DNA from: VAXT01 sp963698015
GTDB lineage: Bacteria > Actinomycetota > Thermoleophilia > Gaiellales > Gaiellaceae
Direction: 5' to 3'
Length of the DNA: 64,000 nucleotides
NCBI GenBank assembly: GCA_963698015.1
Contig: OY969109.1
Location: forward strand, 310,001-374,000
The notes under the pieces: generated by a model
The model's database searches: none
Told to the model about the DNA's origin: nothing
The model's input: the letters and a program-made list of their open reading frames with translations, nothing else
Position numbers and translations under genes: made by a program
Part shown: piece by piece, positions 56,945-64,000 of the stretch
Layout of the letters: each line of letters starts with the position of its first letter
Position numbering within the stretch: position 1 is the first letter of the stretch

Positions 56945-58096
56945 GTGAAGGTCGAGGCGATCGAGTACGGCGACCGCCGCGTCTACAGCGTGGCGTCGTT
57001 CAACCGCGGCGTCGCCGAGTGGCTCGCGCGCCTGCCCACGGTCTGGGTCGAAGGCGAGGTCACCGAGCTCCGCCGCCAGGACCGCTGGCAGAGCGTCTTC
57101 CTCACGCTCAAGGATCCCGAAGAAGGCGCCTGCCTCGCGGTAACGATGCCCCGCGGCCAGTTCGACGCGCTGCGGCTCGACCTCGCGAACGGCGAGCGCG
57201 TCCACGTCTATGGGCGCCCCGAGCTATTCGAGGCTCGCGGCGACTTCCGGCTGCGCGCCCTCTCGATCGAGCGCTTCGGCCTCGGCGACCACCTCGCCGC
57301 GCTCGAGCGACTGAAGCAGAAGCTCGCCGCGGAGGGGCTGTTCGACGCGAGCCGCAAGCGCCCCCTGCCGCGTCTGCCGCGTCGCATCGGGCTCGTCACC
57401 GGCAACGACGCCGCGGCGAAGAAGGACGTGATCGCCGCGATCACCGCGCGCTTCCCGCCCGCCCGGCTGCTCGTCGCGGAGACGTACGTCCAGGGTCCGC
57501 GCGCCGCTCCCGCGATCGCCGAGGCGCTGCAAGCGATCTCGGAGGCGCCCGAGATCGACGTCGTCGTCCTGGCCCGCGGAGGCGGAAGCTTCGAGGACCT
57601 GCTCCCGTTCAGCGACGAGCGGCTCCTGCGGGCGATCACAGCCTGTCCGGTCCCGGTCGTCTCCGCGGTCGGCCACGAGCAGGACACGCCGCTCTCCGAC
57701 CTCGTCGCCGACGCCCGCGCCTCGACGCCGACGGCGGCCGCGCGTCTCGTCGTCCCCGACCTCGCAGAGCTCACCGCCCGCCTCGAGCGCTCCCGGACTG
57801 CGCTCGCCACCGGCGCTCGCCGCGCGCTCGAACGCGAGCGCCGACGCCTCGACCTCTCTCGGGACCACCTGCGCCGCGCACCGCTCCTGCTGCTCGAGCG
57901 GCGACGCGCGGCGGTCGAGCACTCGGCGGGCCGCCTCCGGGCACTCTCCCCGCGGGCCACGCTCGACAGGGGCTATGCGATCGTCCGCACGGCCGGGACG
58001 ATCGTCCGCTCGAGCTCCGAGGTCGCGACCGGCACTCAGGTCGACGTCGAGCTCGGAACGGGCGGCTTCGGCGCAACCGTGGAGGACACGCGCTGA
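56945..58096 (+). CDS. xseA: Exodeoxyribonuclease VII large subunit
   Basis: A 383-residue subunit of the single-strand exonuclease. N-terminal OB fold (YSVASFNRGVAEWLARLPTV, VWVEGEVTELRRQ), catalytic domain with IGLVTGNDAAAKKDVIAAI and DVVVLARGGGSFEDLLPF, then VVSAVGHEQDTPLSDLVADA. GTG 56945 is 7 bases after TAGCAT (56932-56937), so leaderless. The coiled-coil end is shorter than in E. coli. Confidence 0.95.
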   Translation: MKVEAIEYGDRRVYSVASFNRGVAEWLARLPTVWVEGEVTELRRQDRWQSVFLTLKDPEEGACLAVTMPRGQFDALRLDLANGERVHVYGRPELFEARGDFRLRALSIERFGLGDHLAALERLKQKLAAEGLFDASRKRPLPRLPRRIGLVTGNDAAAKKDVIAAITARFPPARLLVAETYVQGPRAAPAIAEALQAISEAPEIDVVVLARGGGSFEDLLPFSDERLLRAITACPVPVVSAVGHEQDTPLSDLVADARASTPTAAARLVVPDLAELTARLERSRTALATGARRALERERRRLDLSRDHLRRAPLLLLERRRAAVEHSAGRLRALSPRATLDRGYAIVRTAGTIVRSSSEVATGTQVDVELGTGGFGATVEDTR

Positions 58097-58296
58097 GCGA
58101 GCTCAGCTTCGAGGACGCGCAGCGCGAGCTGGAGTCGATCGTCCAGCGGCTCGAGAGCGGTGAGGCGAGCCTCGACGAGGCGATCACGCTCTGGGAGCGC
58201 GGGGAGCAGCTCTATGCCGTCTGCTCGTCCAAGCTCGACGCAGCGCAGGGACGGATCGAGGAGCTCGCGCGCCGCGTGGAGGCCGTCAAGCCCTAG
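58093..58296 (+). CDS. xseB: Exodeoxyribonuclease VII small subunit, probable CTG start
   Basis: 67 residues: SELSFEDAQRELESIVQRLE, SGEASLDEAITLWERGEQLY, matching XseB. The frame has no ATG, GTG or TTG near the expected start. CTG at 58093 gives the standard length and overlaps the xseA stop as CTGA, the same coupling geometry as the ATGA and GTGA junctions elsewhere here. Confidence 0.88.
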   Translation: MSELSFEDAQRELESIVQRLESGEASLDEAITLWERGEQLYAVCSSKLDAAQGRIEELARRVEAVKP

Positions 58297-58360
58297 GGCC
58301 GTTGGCGTGAACTTCGGCGATCGACCGGTGATTTCGGGCGGGGCATCGCAGGCGACGCCC
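58297..58360 (+). repeat. Interspersed box-plus-hairpin 3' element, copy B
   Basis: CCGTT, GAACTTCG, ATCGACCGGTG and ATTTCGGGCGG (58299-58341) match the box at 10141-10183 with one 4-base gap. A hairpin GGGC-A-TCG-CAGG-CGA-C-GCCC follows (58341-58360). As in copy A it begins within a few bases of a stop codon (xseB) in the same orientation. Confidence 0.5.
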
Positions 58361-58397
58361 TAGCGGCGACCACGGATCCCTGAATAGAATCCGAGCC

Positions 58398-58811
58398 ATG
58401 GCGGCCTCAGAGGAACTCATCCGGCAAGTCCCGCTCTTCACTGGCCTGGACAAGAGGGAGATCCAGGGTCTCGCGAGCACGATGAAGCAACGCGACTTCG
58501 ACGCGGGAGACACGATCGCGAGCGAAGGCTCCACCGGGATCGGCTTCTTCATCATCGACGAGGGCGAGGCGACTGTGAGCGTGCAGGGCGAGGACGTTCG
58601 CACGCTGAAGCACGGCGACTACTTCGGCGAGGTCGCACTGATCGACGACGGCGCGCGGACGGCCACGATCACCGCGAGGACTCCGCTCAAGGCCTACGGG
58701 ATCACCTCGTGGGAGTTCCGGCCGCTCGTCGAGAACAACGCTGCGCTCGCGTGGAAGATGCTGCAGACGATGGCGAAGCGACTACGCGAGTCCGAGAAGC
58801 GCACGGGCTAG
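58398..58811 (+). CDS. Stand-alone cyclic-nucleotide-binding-domain protein
   Basis: 137 residues, one cNMP-binding beta-barrel: DFDAGDTIASEGSTGIGFFI, EGEATVSVQGEDVRTLKHGD, and the phosphate cassette YFGEVALIDDGARTATITA (FGE...R-T-A). No helix-turn-helix follows, so it is a ligand sensor or regulatory subunit rather than a CRP. ATG 7 bases after TAGAAT (58385-58390), leaderless. The 3' end overlaps the glycerate kinase gene by 30 bases. Confidence 0.85.
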   Translation: MAASEELIRQVPLFTGLDKREIQGLASTMKQRDFDAGDTIASEGSTGIGFFIIDEGEATVSVQGEDVRTLKHGDYFGEVALIDDGARTATITARTPLKAYGITSWEFRPLVENNAALAWKMLQTMAKRLRESEKRTG

Positions 58812-59756
58812 CCGGCCGCCGAGCTCCACGAGATCGTCCGCGGCGCGTTTTGGGTCGCCGCTCAACACATGCGGCTGCGTACCGGGCGGCGCCTCGTCGA
58901 CCCGGCCGCCGAAGAGCTCGCAACGCACACGGAGCTCACTGCAGATCCGCAGGACTTCGCCGACGGCCTTGCCCTCGGTCGACGAGCGGTCGATCGCTCC
59001 CTCGCCCGTGACGACCAGGTCGGCTCCACGCGCCTGGCCGGCGAAGTCGATCCGCTCGAGGACGACGGCCGCGCCCGAGCAGAGCCGCCCGCCCAGCGAG
59101 GCCATCGCTGCCCCGAGCCCACCGGCCGCACCTGCGCCGGACAGCTCGGCGTAGGGACGCAGCTCCGTCATCGCCGCGAGCCGCGCCTCGAGCTCCTCCA
59201 CCTGCCCCGGCGACGCACCTTTCTGCGGGCCGAACGCCCTGGCGGCGCCTCTCTCTCCCAGCAGCGGATTCCCGACGTCGCACAGCACTCGCAGGTCGCG
59301 CCCGTCCAGCCCGCGGCCCACGACCTCGAGCAGACCAGCGCCTCCGTCCACCGTCGCCGTGTCGCCGAGCCCGACGAGGATCGGGCCCGACGTCTCGCCG
59401 GCGATTGTGAGCAGGAGCTCCCCGAGGCCGTAGCTGGATGCCGCCAGCGGATCGAGCGCCGCCGGCACGACGTGTCGCAGCCCGATGGCCTCGGCGGCCT
59501 CGACGATCACCGACCCGTCCTCCAGGACGAGGTACCGCGCCAGAACCGGGGAGCCGAGCGGGCCTAACGCAGGCGCCGTTCGCCATTCTCCGCCGAGCGC
59601 CGCGGCGAACACCTCGGCCGTCCCCTCGCCTCCGTCGGCGACGGGCAACTCGTCCGCCTCCAGGCCGGCGTCGCGCATCCCCGCGGTCAGCGCCATCGCC
59701 GCCTCGAGCGCGGAGAGGACGCCCTTGCAGCTAGCGGGCGACGCGAGCGCGTTCAC
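58782..59756 (-). CDS. Glycerate kinase (GlxK/GarK family)
   Basis: A 324-residue kinase of the glycerate-2-kinase family: LASPASCKGVLSALEAA start (usually APDSFKG), DELPVADGGEGTAEV and AARAFGPQKGASPGQVEEL, plus DLVVTGEGAIDRSSTEGKA. Converts glycerate to phosphoglycerate. GTG start inside the 3' end of the flippase gene (26-base overlap). Confidence 0.92.
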   Translation of the reverse strand: MNALASPASCKGVLSALEAAMALTAGMRDAGLEADELPVADGGEGTAEVFAAALGGEWRTAPALGPLGSPVLARYLVLEDGSVIVEAAEAIGLRHVVPAALDPLAASSYGLGELLLTIAGETSGPILVGLGDTATVDGGAGLLEVVGRGLDGRDLRVLCDVGNPLLGERGAARAFGPQKGASPGQVEELEARLAAMTELRPYAELSGAGAAGGLGAAMASLGGRLCSGAAVVLERIDFAGQARGADLVVTGEGAIDRSSTEGKAVGEVLRICSELRVRCELFGGRVDEAPPGTQPHVLSGDPKRAADDLVELGGRLARALLGLA

Positions 59757-60810
59757 GCTGCTCTTGCTCGGCCTGCTCCTCCTGCTCCTCCTCTGCGCCG
59801 CGCTCGCTCACCTCGGCCTGCTCGGCGCCGGGCATGTGCTTGAGCATCGCGTACGAGAGCCCTTCCCGGGCGAGGAAGAGGAAGCCGATGCCGACGCCGA
59901 CGGACATCTCGATCGCCTGCAGCCCGATGCCGAAGGCGAAACCCTTGGCGTAGGGGACGCCGTATGAGACCAGCGGCAGCGCGACCGCCGCCTGCACCAG
60001 GCCGACGTTGCCGGGCCAGAGCGGGAACAGCATCGCGACGTTCATCAGGAGCAGGACGAGCCCCGCGGCCGGCAGCGGCTCGTGGATGTCGAACGCGTAC
60101 ATCGTCGCCCAGACGGCCAGCAACTGGCAGAGCCAGCCGACGCACTGCAGCAGCGCCGCGAGGGCCGCCGGCAGCGGCGCGTGCAGAACACCGAGCCCGT
60201 AGCGGGCCATCGTGATCAGCCGGCGCGGGCCGCCTTCCGCCTCCTCGAGCATGGAGCGATTGCGGTGCCGCGCGCTCGCGAGCGCGAAACCGAACAGCGC
60301 AAAGGCCACGATCACGAACACGATCACGCTCGCCAGCGCCCAGTGCGGGATCTTCGCGGTCGCGGCGACGTAGCCGATCAGGAGCAGGACCGGGAAGAGG
60401 TCGAACACGCGGTGCACGAAGACCGTACCGAGGAGCGTCGCCCACGTGTCCGCCCGGCGCTCCCCCTCGATCCTGCGGCTCAGCACCGCGACGCGCGCGA
60501 GCTCACCGATCCGTCCGGGCAAGACCGCGTTCGCAAAGAGGCCGACGCCGAACGCCGAGAAGACGGCGCGGAACGGCGGCTGCGGCGGCGGTAGCGCCTG
60601 CTCGATCACCTGGTTCCAGGCTGCCGCCCTGGCGATCACCGACAGGAGGTTGAGCGCAATCGCCGCCACGACCCACTCCCAGGCGACAAACCGGAAGGCA
60701 TCCGCGACGAGATGCCAGTTCGGTCCGCGCCAGATGAAGAACACGACGATCGCCGAGAAGGCGACGAGCACGAGGGCGGAGCGACCCCAGGTCGCCCTCG
60801 GCAGCTTCAC
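59731..60810 (-). CDS. Lysylphosphatidylglycerol synthase-type flippase membrane protein
   Basis: A 359-residue protein of the LPG_synthase_TM/AglD family with about eight helices. NAVLPGRIGELARVAVLSRR is the family motif, and FPLWPGNVGLVQAAVALPLV the second. No aminoacyltransferase domain is attached. The tail (about 330-359) is a charged Glu/Gln-rich helix. GTG 60810 overlaps the glycosyltransferase stop (GTGA). Probably flips or supports a glycosylated lipid made by the neighbour. Confidence 0.85.
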   Translation of the reverse strand: MKLPRATWGRSALVLVAFSAIVVFFIWRGPNWHLVADAFRFVAWEWVVAAIALNLLSVIARAAAWNQVIEQALPPPQPPFRAVFSAFGVGLFANAVLPGRIGELARVAVLSRRIEGERRADTWATLLGTVFVHRVFDLFPVLLLIGYVAATAKIPHWALASVIVFVIVAFALFGFALASARHRNRSMLEEAEGGPRRLITMARYGLGVLHAPLPAALAALLQCVGWLCQLLAVWATMYAFDIHEPLPAAGLVLLLMNVAMLFPLWPGNVGLVQAAVALPLVSYGVPYAKGFAFGIGLQAIEMSVGVGIGFLFLAREGLSYAMLKHMPGAEQAEVSERGAEEEQEEQAEQEQRERARVAR

Positions 60811-61946
60811 GCCGCGACCGCCTTGCCCGAATCGACGAGCCCTTGGTAGATCTCCGACAGCCGTTGCGCGATCCCCTCCCACGAGTAGCGCTCCTGTGCA
60901 AGCACTCGAGCCGCGCGACCCAGCTCTGCGCGCGCGGGCTCGTCCTCGAGCAGGTTGACGACCGCGTCGGCCAGGGCCCGCGGGTCGCTCGGCGGCACGA
61001 GCCGACCGGCCTGCGGCTCCATGACTCCCCGGTAGCCGGAGATGTCCGAGGCGACGACCGGCGTCGCGCACGCGAACGCGCGCGTGAGCACCATCCCGAA
61101 GCTCTCCCCGCCCAGCGACGGGGCGACGAGCGCCTTTGCGCGGAGCAGCTCCTCGGTCAGCTCGTCCTGAGAGAGGAAGCCGAGCACGTCGACCCCCTCG
61201 TCCGGAACGCGGAGCCGTGCAAAGAGGAGCCGCACGGCGAGCGGATCGGCGCCGACCACGCGCAGCCTCGCCCCGGAGCGCTTCCTGATCTCCGGCCACG
61301 CGCGCAGCAGCACTTGCAGGCCCTTCCGCGGCTCGTGCCGGCCGACGAAGACGATGTGCTCCTCTCGCGAGCCGGCCTCAGCCACCTCGGGAATGAGCAC
61401 GCCGTTCGGGATCAGCTCGTAGTCGCCGGGGAAGTAGCGGGAGGCCGACTCGCGGGCCTGCTCCGAGACGGCAATCCGGTGATCGAGCCGGTCGAGCAGG
61501 AACCCCCACGCCACCTTCGCGAGCTTGAGCCACGACAGCTCGCCCGAGGCATGAAAGGTGGCGACGAGCGGGCAGCTCGCCAGCGCGAGCGTCGCGACAC
61601 ACGGCGTCGGCGTCATCGGCTCGTGCAGGTGGATCAGGTCGAACCGCTCGGCCTCGAGCACGCGCCTGATCCGTAAGAGCGAGCGCGGGCTGAGGATGAT
61701 GTTCGGTAGCGACCCGTTCGCGGGGATGATCACGGACCGGCCGATCGGGATCACCTCCGGAGGAGGCTCGCCGTGGCGCCCGAGCCGGGGGTGGAGCACG
61801 CGCGTGAAGCTGCCCGGAGGGTCGTTGCCCATCACGAGCCGGACGTCGTGTCCGAGCTTCCGCAGCGCGGCCGCCTGGAGCTCGGCGTGCTCGACGACGG
61901 CTCCCCAGAACGACCATGAATACGGGACAACGATCCCGACCTTCAT
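60807..61946 (-). CDS. GT4-family glycosyltransferase, PimB-like
   Basis: A 379-residue GT-B enzyme. MKVGIVVPYSWSFWGAVVEH (PimA/PimB-type start, WGAVVEH acceptor loop), FDLIHLHEPMTPT, FVGRHEPRKGLQVLLRAWPE (donor site) and the E-x7-E motif PSLGGESFGMVLTRAFACAT. Likely a phosphatidylinositol mannosyl- or other glycolipid transferase in the membrane. ATG 61946 follows TACTTG by 6 bases. Confidence 0.9.
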   Translation of the reverse strand: MKVGIVVPYSWSFWGAVVEHAELQAAALRKLGHDVRLVMGNDPPGSFTRVLHPRLGRHGEPPPEVIPIGRSVIIPANGSLPNIILSPRSLLRIRRVLEAERFDLIHLHEPMTPTPCVATLALASCPLVATFHASGELSWLKLAKVAWGFLLDRLDHRIAVSEQARESASRYFPGDYELIPNGVLIPEVAEAGSREEHIVFVGRHEPRKGLQVLLRAWPEIRKRSGARLRVVGADPLAVRLLFARLRVPDEGVDVLGFLSQDELTEELLRAKALVAPSLGGESFGMVLTRAFACATPVVASDISGYRGVMEPQAGRLVPPSDPRALADAVVNLLEDEPARAELGRAARVLAQERYSWEGIAQRLSEIYQGLVDSGKAVAA

Positions 61947-61986
61947 CTCACACAAGTATTCACGCCCAGCTACCTTGTGCGCCCGC

Positions 61987-62511
61987 ATGACTTTCGTCCG
62001 CCTCGCACCGCTTGCGCTCGCTGCGCTGCTCGCCGCTTCGTGCAGCGGCAACGACAAGAGCTCGAATGCCACGACGACCGCGACGACGACCCCGACCACC
62101 GGCGCCACGGGCTCGAGCTCGGCGGGTACCGGCGCCCGGCCGCCGGCCTCGTCGTCCACGGGCCGCCTGGCCGTCGGCAATCGCGACCTCTTCCCGCTGC
62201 TCGCCGGGAGCCTCGCCCGCTACGTCTCGAAGCCCGTCAGCGCGAGCTCGGCCACGATCGTCCAGGTCGCCGGGATCGACAGCTTCTGGGCCGGCCGGAA
62301 CGAGAGCCGCCGCGTCCTCGTGAAGATCGATCTCAACGGCAAGAGGCCGCCGAGGCTCCAGAACGGGCAGAAGGTCTCGTTCGTCGGGCGGTTCGCGAAG
62401 GCTCCAAAGCGGGGCGACAGCCTGGGCGTGAAGGCCAAGACGGGCCAGCCGTTGCTCACGAGGCAGGGCGTTTACATCATCGTCCCGATCGACAAGCTGA
62501 AGCTGCAGTAG
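61987..62511 (+). CDS. Exported probable lipoprotein of unknown function
   Basis: A 174-residue protein. MTFVRLAPLALAALLAASCS is a signal peptide with Cys in a near-lipobox (LAASC, Ala at -3). A Thr/Ser/Gly low-complexity linker (about 27-60) leads to a small beta-domain (TIVQVAGIDSFWAGRNESRR, VLVKIDLN). No family recognised; adjacent L,D-transpeptidase suggests a wall role. Confidence 0.7.
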   Translation: MTFVRLAPLALAALLAASCSGNDKSSNATTTATTTPTTGATGSSSAGTGARPPASSSTGRLAVGNRDLFPLLAGSLARYVSKPVSASSATIVQVAGIDSFWAGRNESRRVLVKIDLNGKRPPRLQNGQKVSFVGRFAKAPKRGDSLGVKAKTGQPLLTRQGVYIIVPIDKLKLQ

Positions 62512-62515
62512 CGCC

Positions 62516-63268
62516 GTGGGCCGCAGGGTCCTGCTCGGGCTCGGCTGCCTGCTGATCGCCGGGGGGATCGGGGTCGCGCTCGTCGTGTTCCGGGACGGCG
62601 GCGAGCAGGCCGTGTCACCGCCTCCCGCTGCGCCGCCTCCCGCTGTGCCGCCTCCGCCGGTGCTCGAACGCGTGGAGGATCTCGCTGCACGGGTTCCGCC
62701 AGGCCGGCACGTCGTGCTGCGCGCGCATCCCCAGGGCCGGGTGCTCGGGACCGTCGGCGCGCGGACGGAGTTCGGCTCGCCGCAGACGCTCGCGGTCGCC
62801 TTCCGCAAGGGCGATTGGATCGCCGTGCGAAGCCCCGCGCTCGGGAACCGGCGGGTCGGGTGGGTGCGCGCGAAGCCGCTGCGGCTCGTCCGGCGCCCGC
62901 TGTTGCTCGAGGTCGACCTCTCGAGGCGCGAGCTCGTCGTGCGCGACTCGCACGGGATCAAGCGGCGGATCAGCGTGGCGATCGGCGCGCCCGACACGCC
63001 GACCCCGGTGGGCCGCTTCTACGTCACCGACAAGCTGCGCGGAGCGGACTTCGGCTCGTACTACGGCTGCTGCATCCTCGCCCTCTCCGGCCGCCAGCCG
63101 AACCTTCCGCGGGGCTGGTCGGGCGGCGACCGGCTGGCGATCCACGGCTCCCCCACGCCGACCTGGGGTCACGCTGTCTCGAACGGTTGCCTGCACGCGG
63201 CCGAGGCCGACCTCCGCTACCTGATGAACACCGTCCCGCTCGGGACCCCGGTGCACATCCGCACGTAG
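62516..63268 (+). CDS. L,D-transpeptidase (YkuD domain)
   Basis: A 250-residue exported enzyme. N-terminal TM/signal anchor, Pro-rich linker (SPPPAAPPPAVPPPP), SH3-like part, then YkuD domain: LLLEVDLSRRELVVRDSHG, and catalytic HGSPTPTWGHAVSNGCLH with the nucleophile Cys. Forms 3-3 peptidoglycan crosslinks. GTG start 4 bases after the lipoprotein gene. Confidence 0.92.
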   Translation: MGRRVLLGLGCLLIAGGIGVALVVFRDGGEQAVSPPPAAPPPAVPPPPVLERVEDLAARVPPGRHVVLRAHPQGRVLGTVGARTEFGSPQTLAVAFRKGDWIAVRSPALGNRRVGWVRAKPLRLVRRPLLLEVDLSRRELVVRDSHGIKRRISVAIGAPDTPTPVGRFYVTDKLRGADFGSYYGCCILALSGRQPNLPRGWSGGDRLAIHGSPTPTWGHAVSNGCLHAAEADLRYLMNTVPLGTPVHIRT

Positions 63269-63277
63269 ACTCGCCCG

Positions 63278-64000
63278 ATGGTCGACGGAGGGCTCGCCGA
63301 GCTGCACACCCACCTCGGCGGGTCGGTCGCCTCGGACATCCTCTGGAGCATCGCGCACGAGCAGGGAATCGCGCTCCCGGTCAAGGACTTCTGGGAGTTC
63401 GACCGGCTCGTGACCGTCTCCGATCCGCAGGGCGTCCAGGACCTCGATGCGCTGGACGAGATCTACCGCTGGACAGAGCTGATCCAGTCGAGCCCGCTCG
63501 CGGTCGAGCGCTCCGTTCATACGGCAATCGGCGGCGCATACCGCTCGCAGGGGATCACGACCCTCGAGTTGCGGTTCAATCCAATGAAGAGGAACCGCGG
63601 CGGCGAGCGCGATCTCGACCACATCATCATGGCGGCCGTCCGTGGCCTCGACCGCGCGAGCCTCGAGTACCCGCAGGTGCGCGCCGGCTTGATCCTGATG
63701 ATGGACCGGACGTTCAGCGACCTGCAGAACGAGATCATCGTCGAGAAGGCGATTCGCTACGCACCTCGGGGGGTCGTCGGGATCGACATCGCGGGGCCGC
63801 GGCCGGTGCGTGAGGGGCCGTATCCCTACGGCGACCTGGCGCCGCTCGTCGAACAGGCGCGCTCGGCGGGCCTCGGCGTGACGATCCACGTCGGCGAGGA
63901 AGGCGGCGACCACGGGATCGCCGAGATCCGCGACGTCGTCGACTCGCTTCAGCCGGAGAGGATCGGGCACGGGATCCTGGCTGCCCAGGACGAGGCGCTG
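63278..64000 (+). CDS. Adenosine deaminase-family protein (3' end outside window)
   Basis: The first 241 residues show the metal-dependent deaminase fold: AELHTHLGGS (zinc HxH), TTLELRFNPMKRN, GLGVTIHVGEEGG (zinc His and catalytic Glu) and PERIGHGILA. Adenosine, adenine or 6-aminodeoxyfutalosine could be the substrate. ATG 6 bases after TAGACT, whose TAG is also the stop codon of the L,D-transpeptidase gene, so promoter and stop overlap. Confidence 0.88.
   Translation, partial: MVDGGLAELHTHLGGSVASDILWSIAHEQGIALPVKDFWEFDRLVTVSDPQGVQDLDALDEIYRWTELIQSSPLAVERSVHTAIGGAYRSQGITTLELRFNPMKRNRGGERDLDHIIMAAVRGLDRASLEYPQVRAGLILMMDRTFSDLQNEIIVEKAIRYAPRGVVGIDIAGPRPVREGPYPYGDLAPLVEQARSAGLGVTIHVGEEGGDHGIAEIRDVVDSLQPERIGHGILAAQDEAL

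Noticed and set aside
1..64000. tRNA, rRNA, CRISPR arrays, transposase genes or prophage
   Set aside because: No T-loop GGTTCGAATCC-type signatures, repeat-spacer arrays or transposase motifs were recognised; a tRNAscan/Infernal run would be decisive.

Overview
High-GC bacterial chromosome with dense, short-spaced genes and mostly GC-ending codons. Start codons are frequently GTG or TTG, and many genes overlap by 4 bases. Gene content points to an actinobacterium: rplM-rpsI-glmM-glmS in one block, a CBS-less GuaB3-type IMP dehydrogenase next to guaA, CGNR zinc-finger regulator, MshC/PimB-like envelope enzymes and a DUF4015 protein. The low similarity of many small genes to well-known families suggests a deep lineage such as Thermoleophilia (Gaiellales/Solirubrobacterales); this placement is inference. 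No tRNA, rRNA, CRISPR array, prophage or transposase gene was seen.

Layout. 1-5.2 kb: CGNR regulator (partial) divergent from a MacB-like ABC export pair. 5.2-10 kb: a GGDEF protein and the glmS, glmM, rpsI, rplM block on the minus strand. 10-14.2 kb: MFS transporter, uracil-DNA glycosylase, branched-chain-amino-acid-type binding protein and a phospholipase D-like protein. 14.2-21.5 kb: guaA-guaB3, a PfkB sugar kinase, D-Ala-D-Ala carboxypeptidase, pyrF, HU and pyrE. 21.5-27.6 kb: roadblock protein, YihY, then the murI-rph-mgtC-rdgB-cupin operon and a secreted hydrolase. 27.6-33.5 kb: secreted repeat-free protein, DUF72, and a minus-strand operon of hydrolase, GNAT, GST, AlkA-like glycosylase and HAD phosphatase. 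33.5-39.4 kb: homogentisate pathway (hppD, FAH, hmgA) with an embedded CDF metal transporter and a salicylyl-CoA-hydroxylase-like flavoprotein. 39.4-49.3 kb: drug exporter, PIN/RHH toxin-antitoxin pair, EamA, SDR, methyltransferase, GNAT, VOC protein flanked by a duplicated 168-bp element, M32 carboxypeptidase, DUF4015 and proline dehydrogenase. 49.4-52.8 kb: a methylamine-utilisation-like (Mau-like) redox cluster. 52.8-64 kb: quinone-type methyltransferase, membrane coiled-coil protein, xseAB, cyclic-nucleotide-binding protein, glycerate kinase, flippase/glycosyltransferase pair, L,D-transpeptidase and an adenosine deaminase-like gene running off the end.

The most interesting region is 49.4-52.8 kb. 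A MauE-like and a MauD-like protein are followed by a CcdA/MauF-like membrane protein whose first conserved Cys codon is an in-frame TGA (51000-51002). The reading frame is open on both sides and hairpins follow, so this is a candidate selenoprotein. Downstream lie two tandem Tat-exported proteins with 21 perfectly conserved Cys each, resembling the methylamine dehydrogenase light chain but lacking its two-tryptophan cofactor pair. No methylamine dehydrogenase heavy chain is present.

A second theme is transcription. Many genes have a TANNNT -10 box 6-7 bases before the start codon, i.e. leaderless mRNAs. At four divergent junctions the two -10 boxes interlock as one symmetric ANNNTANNNT core. 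Several structured non-coding elements sit directly after stop codons: a 125-bp element with perfect 17-bp inverted termini, a 162-bp palindrome covering the sugar-kinase ribosome-binding site, two copies of a 168-bp repeat, and a two-copy box-plus-hairpin element.
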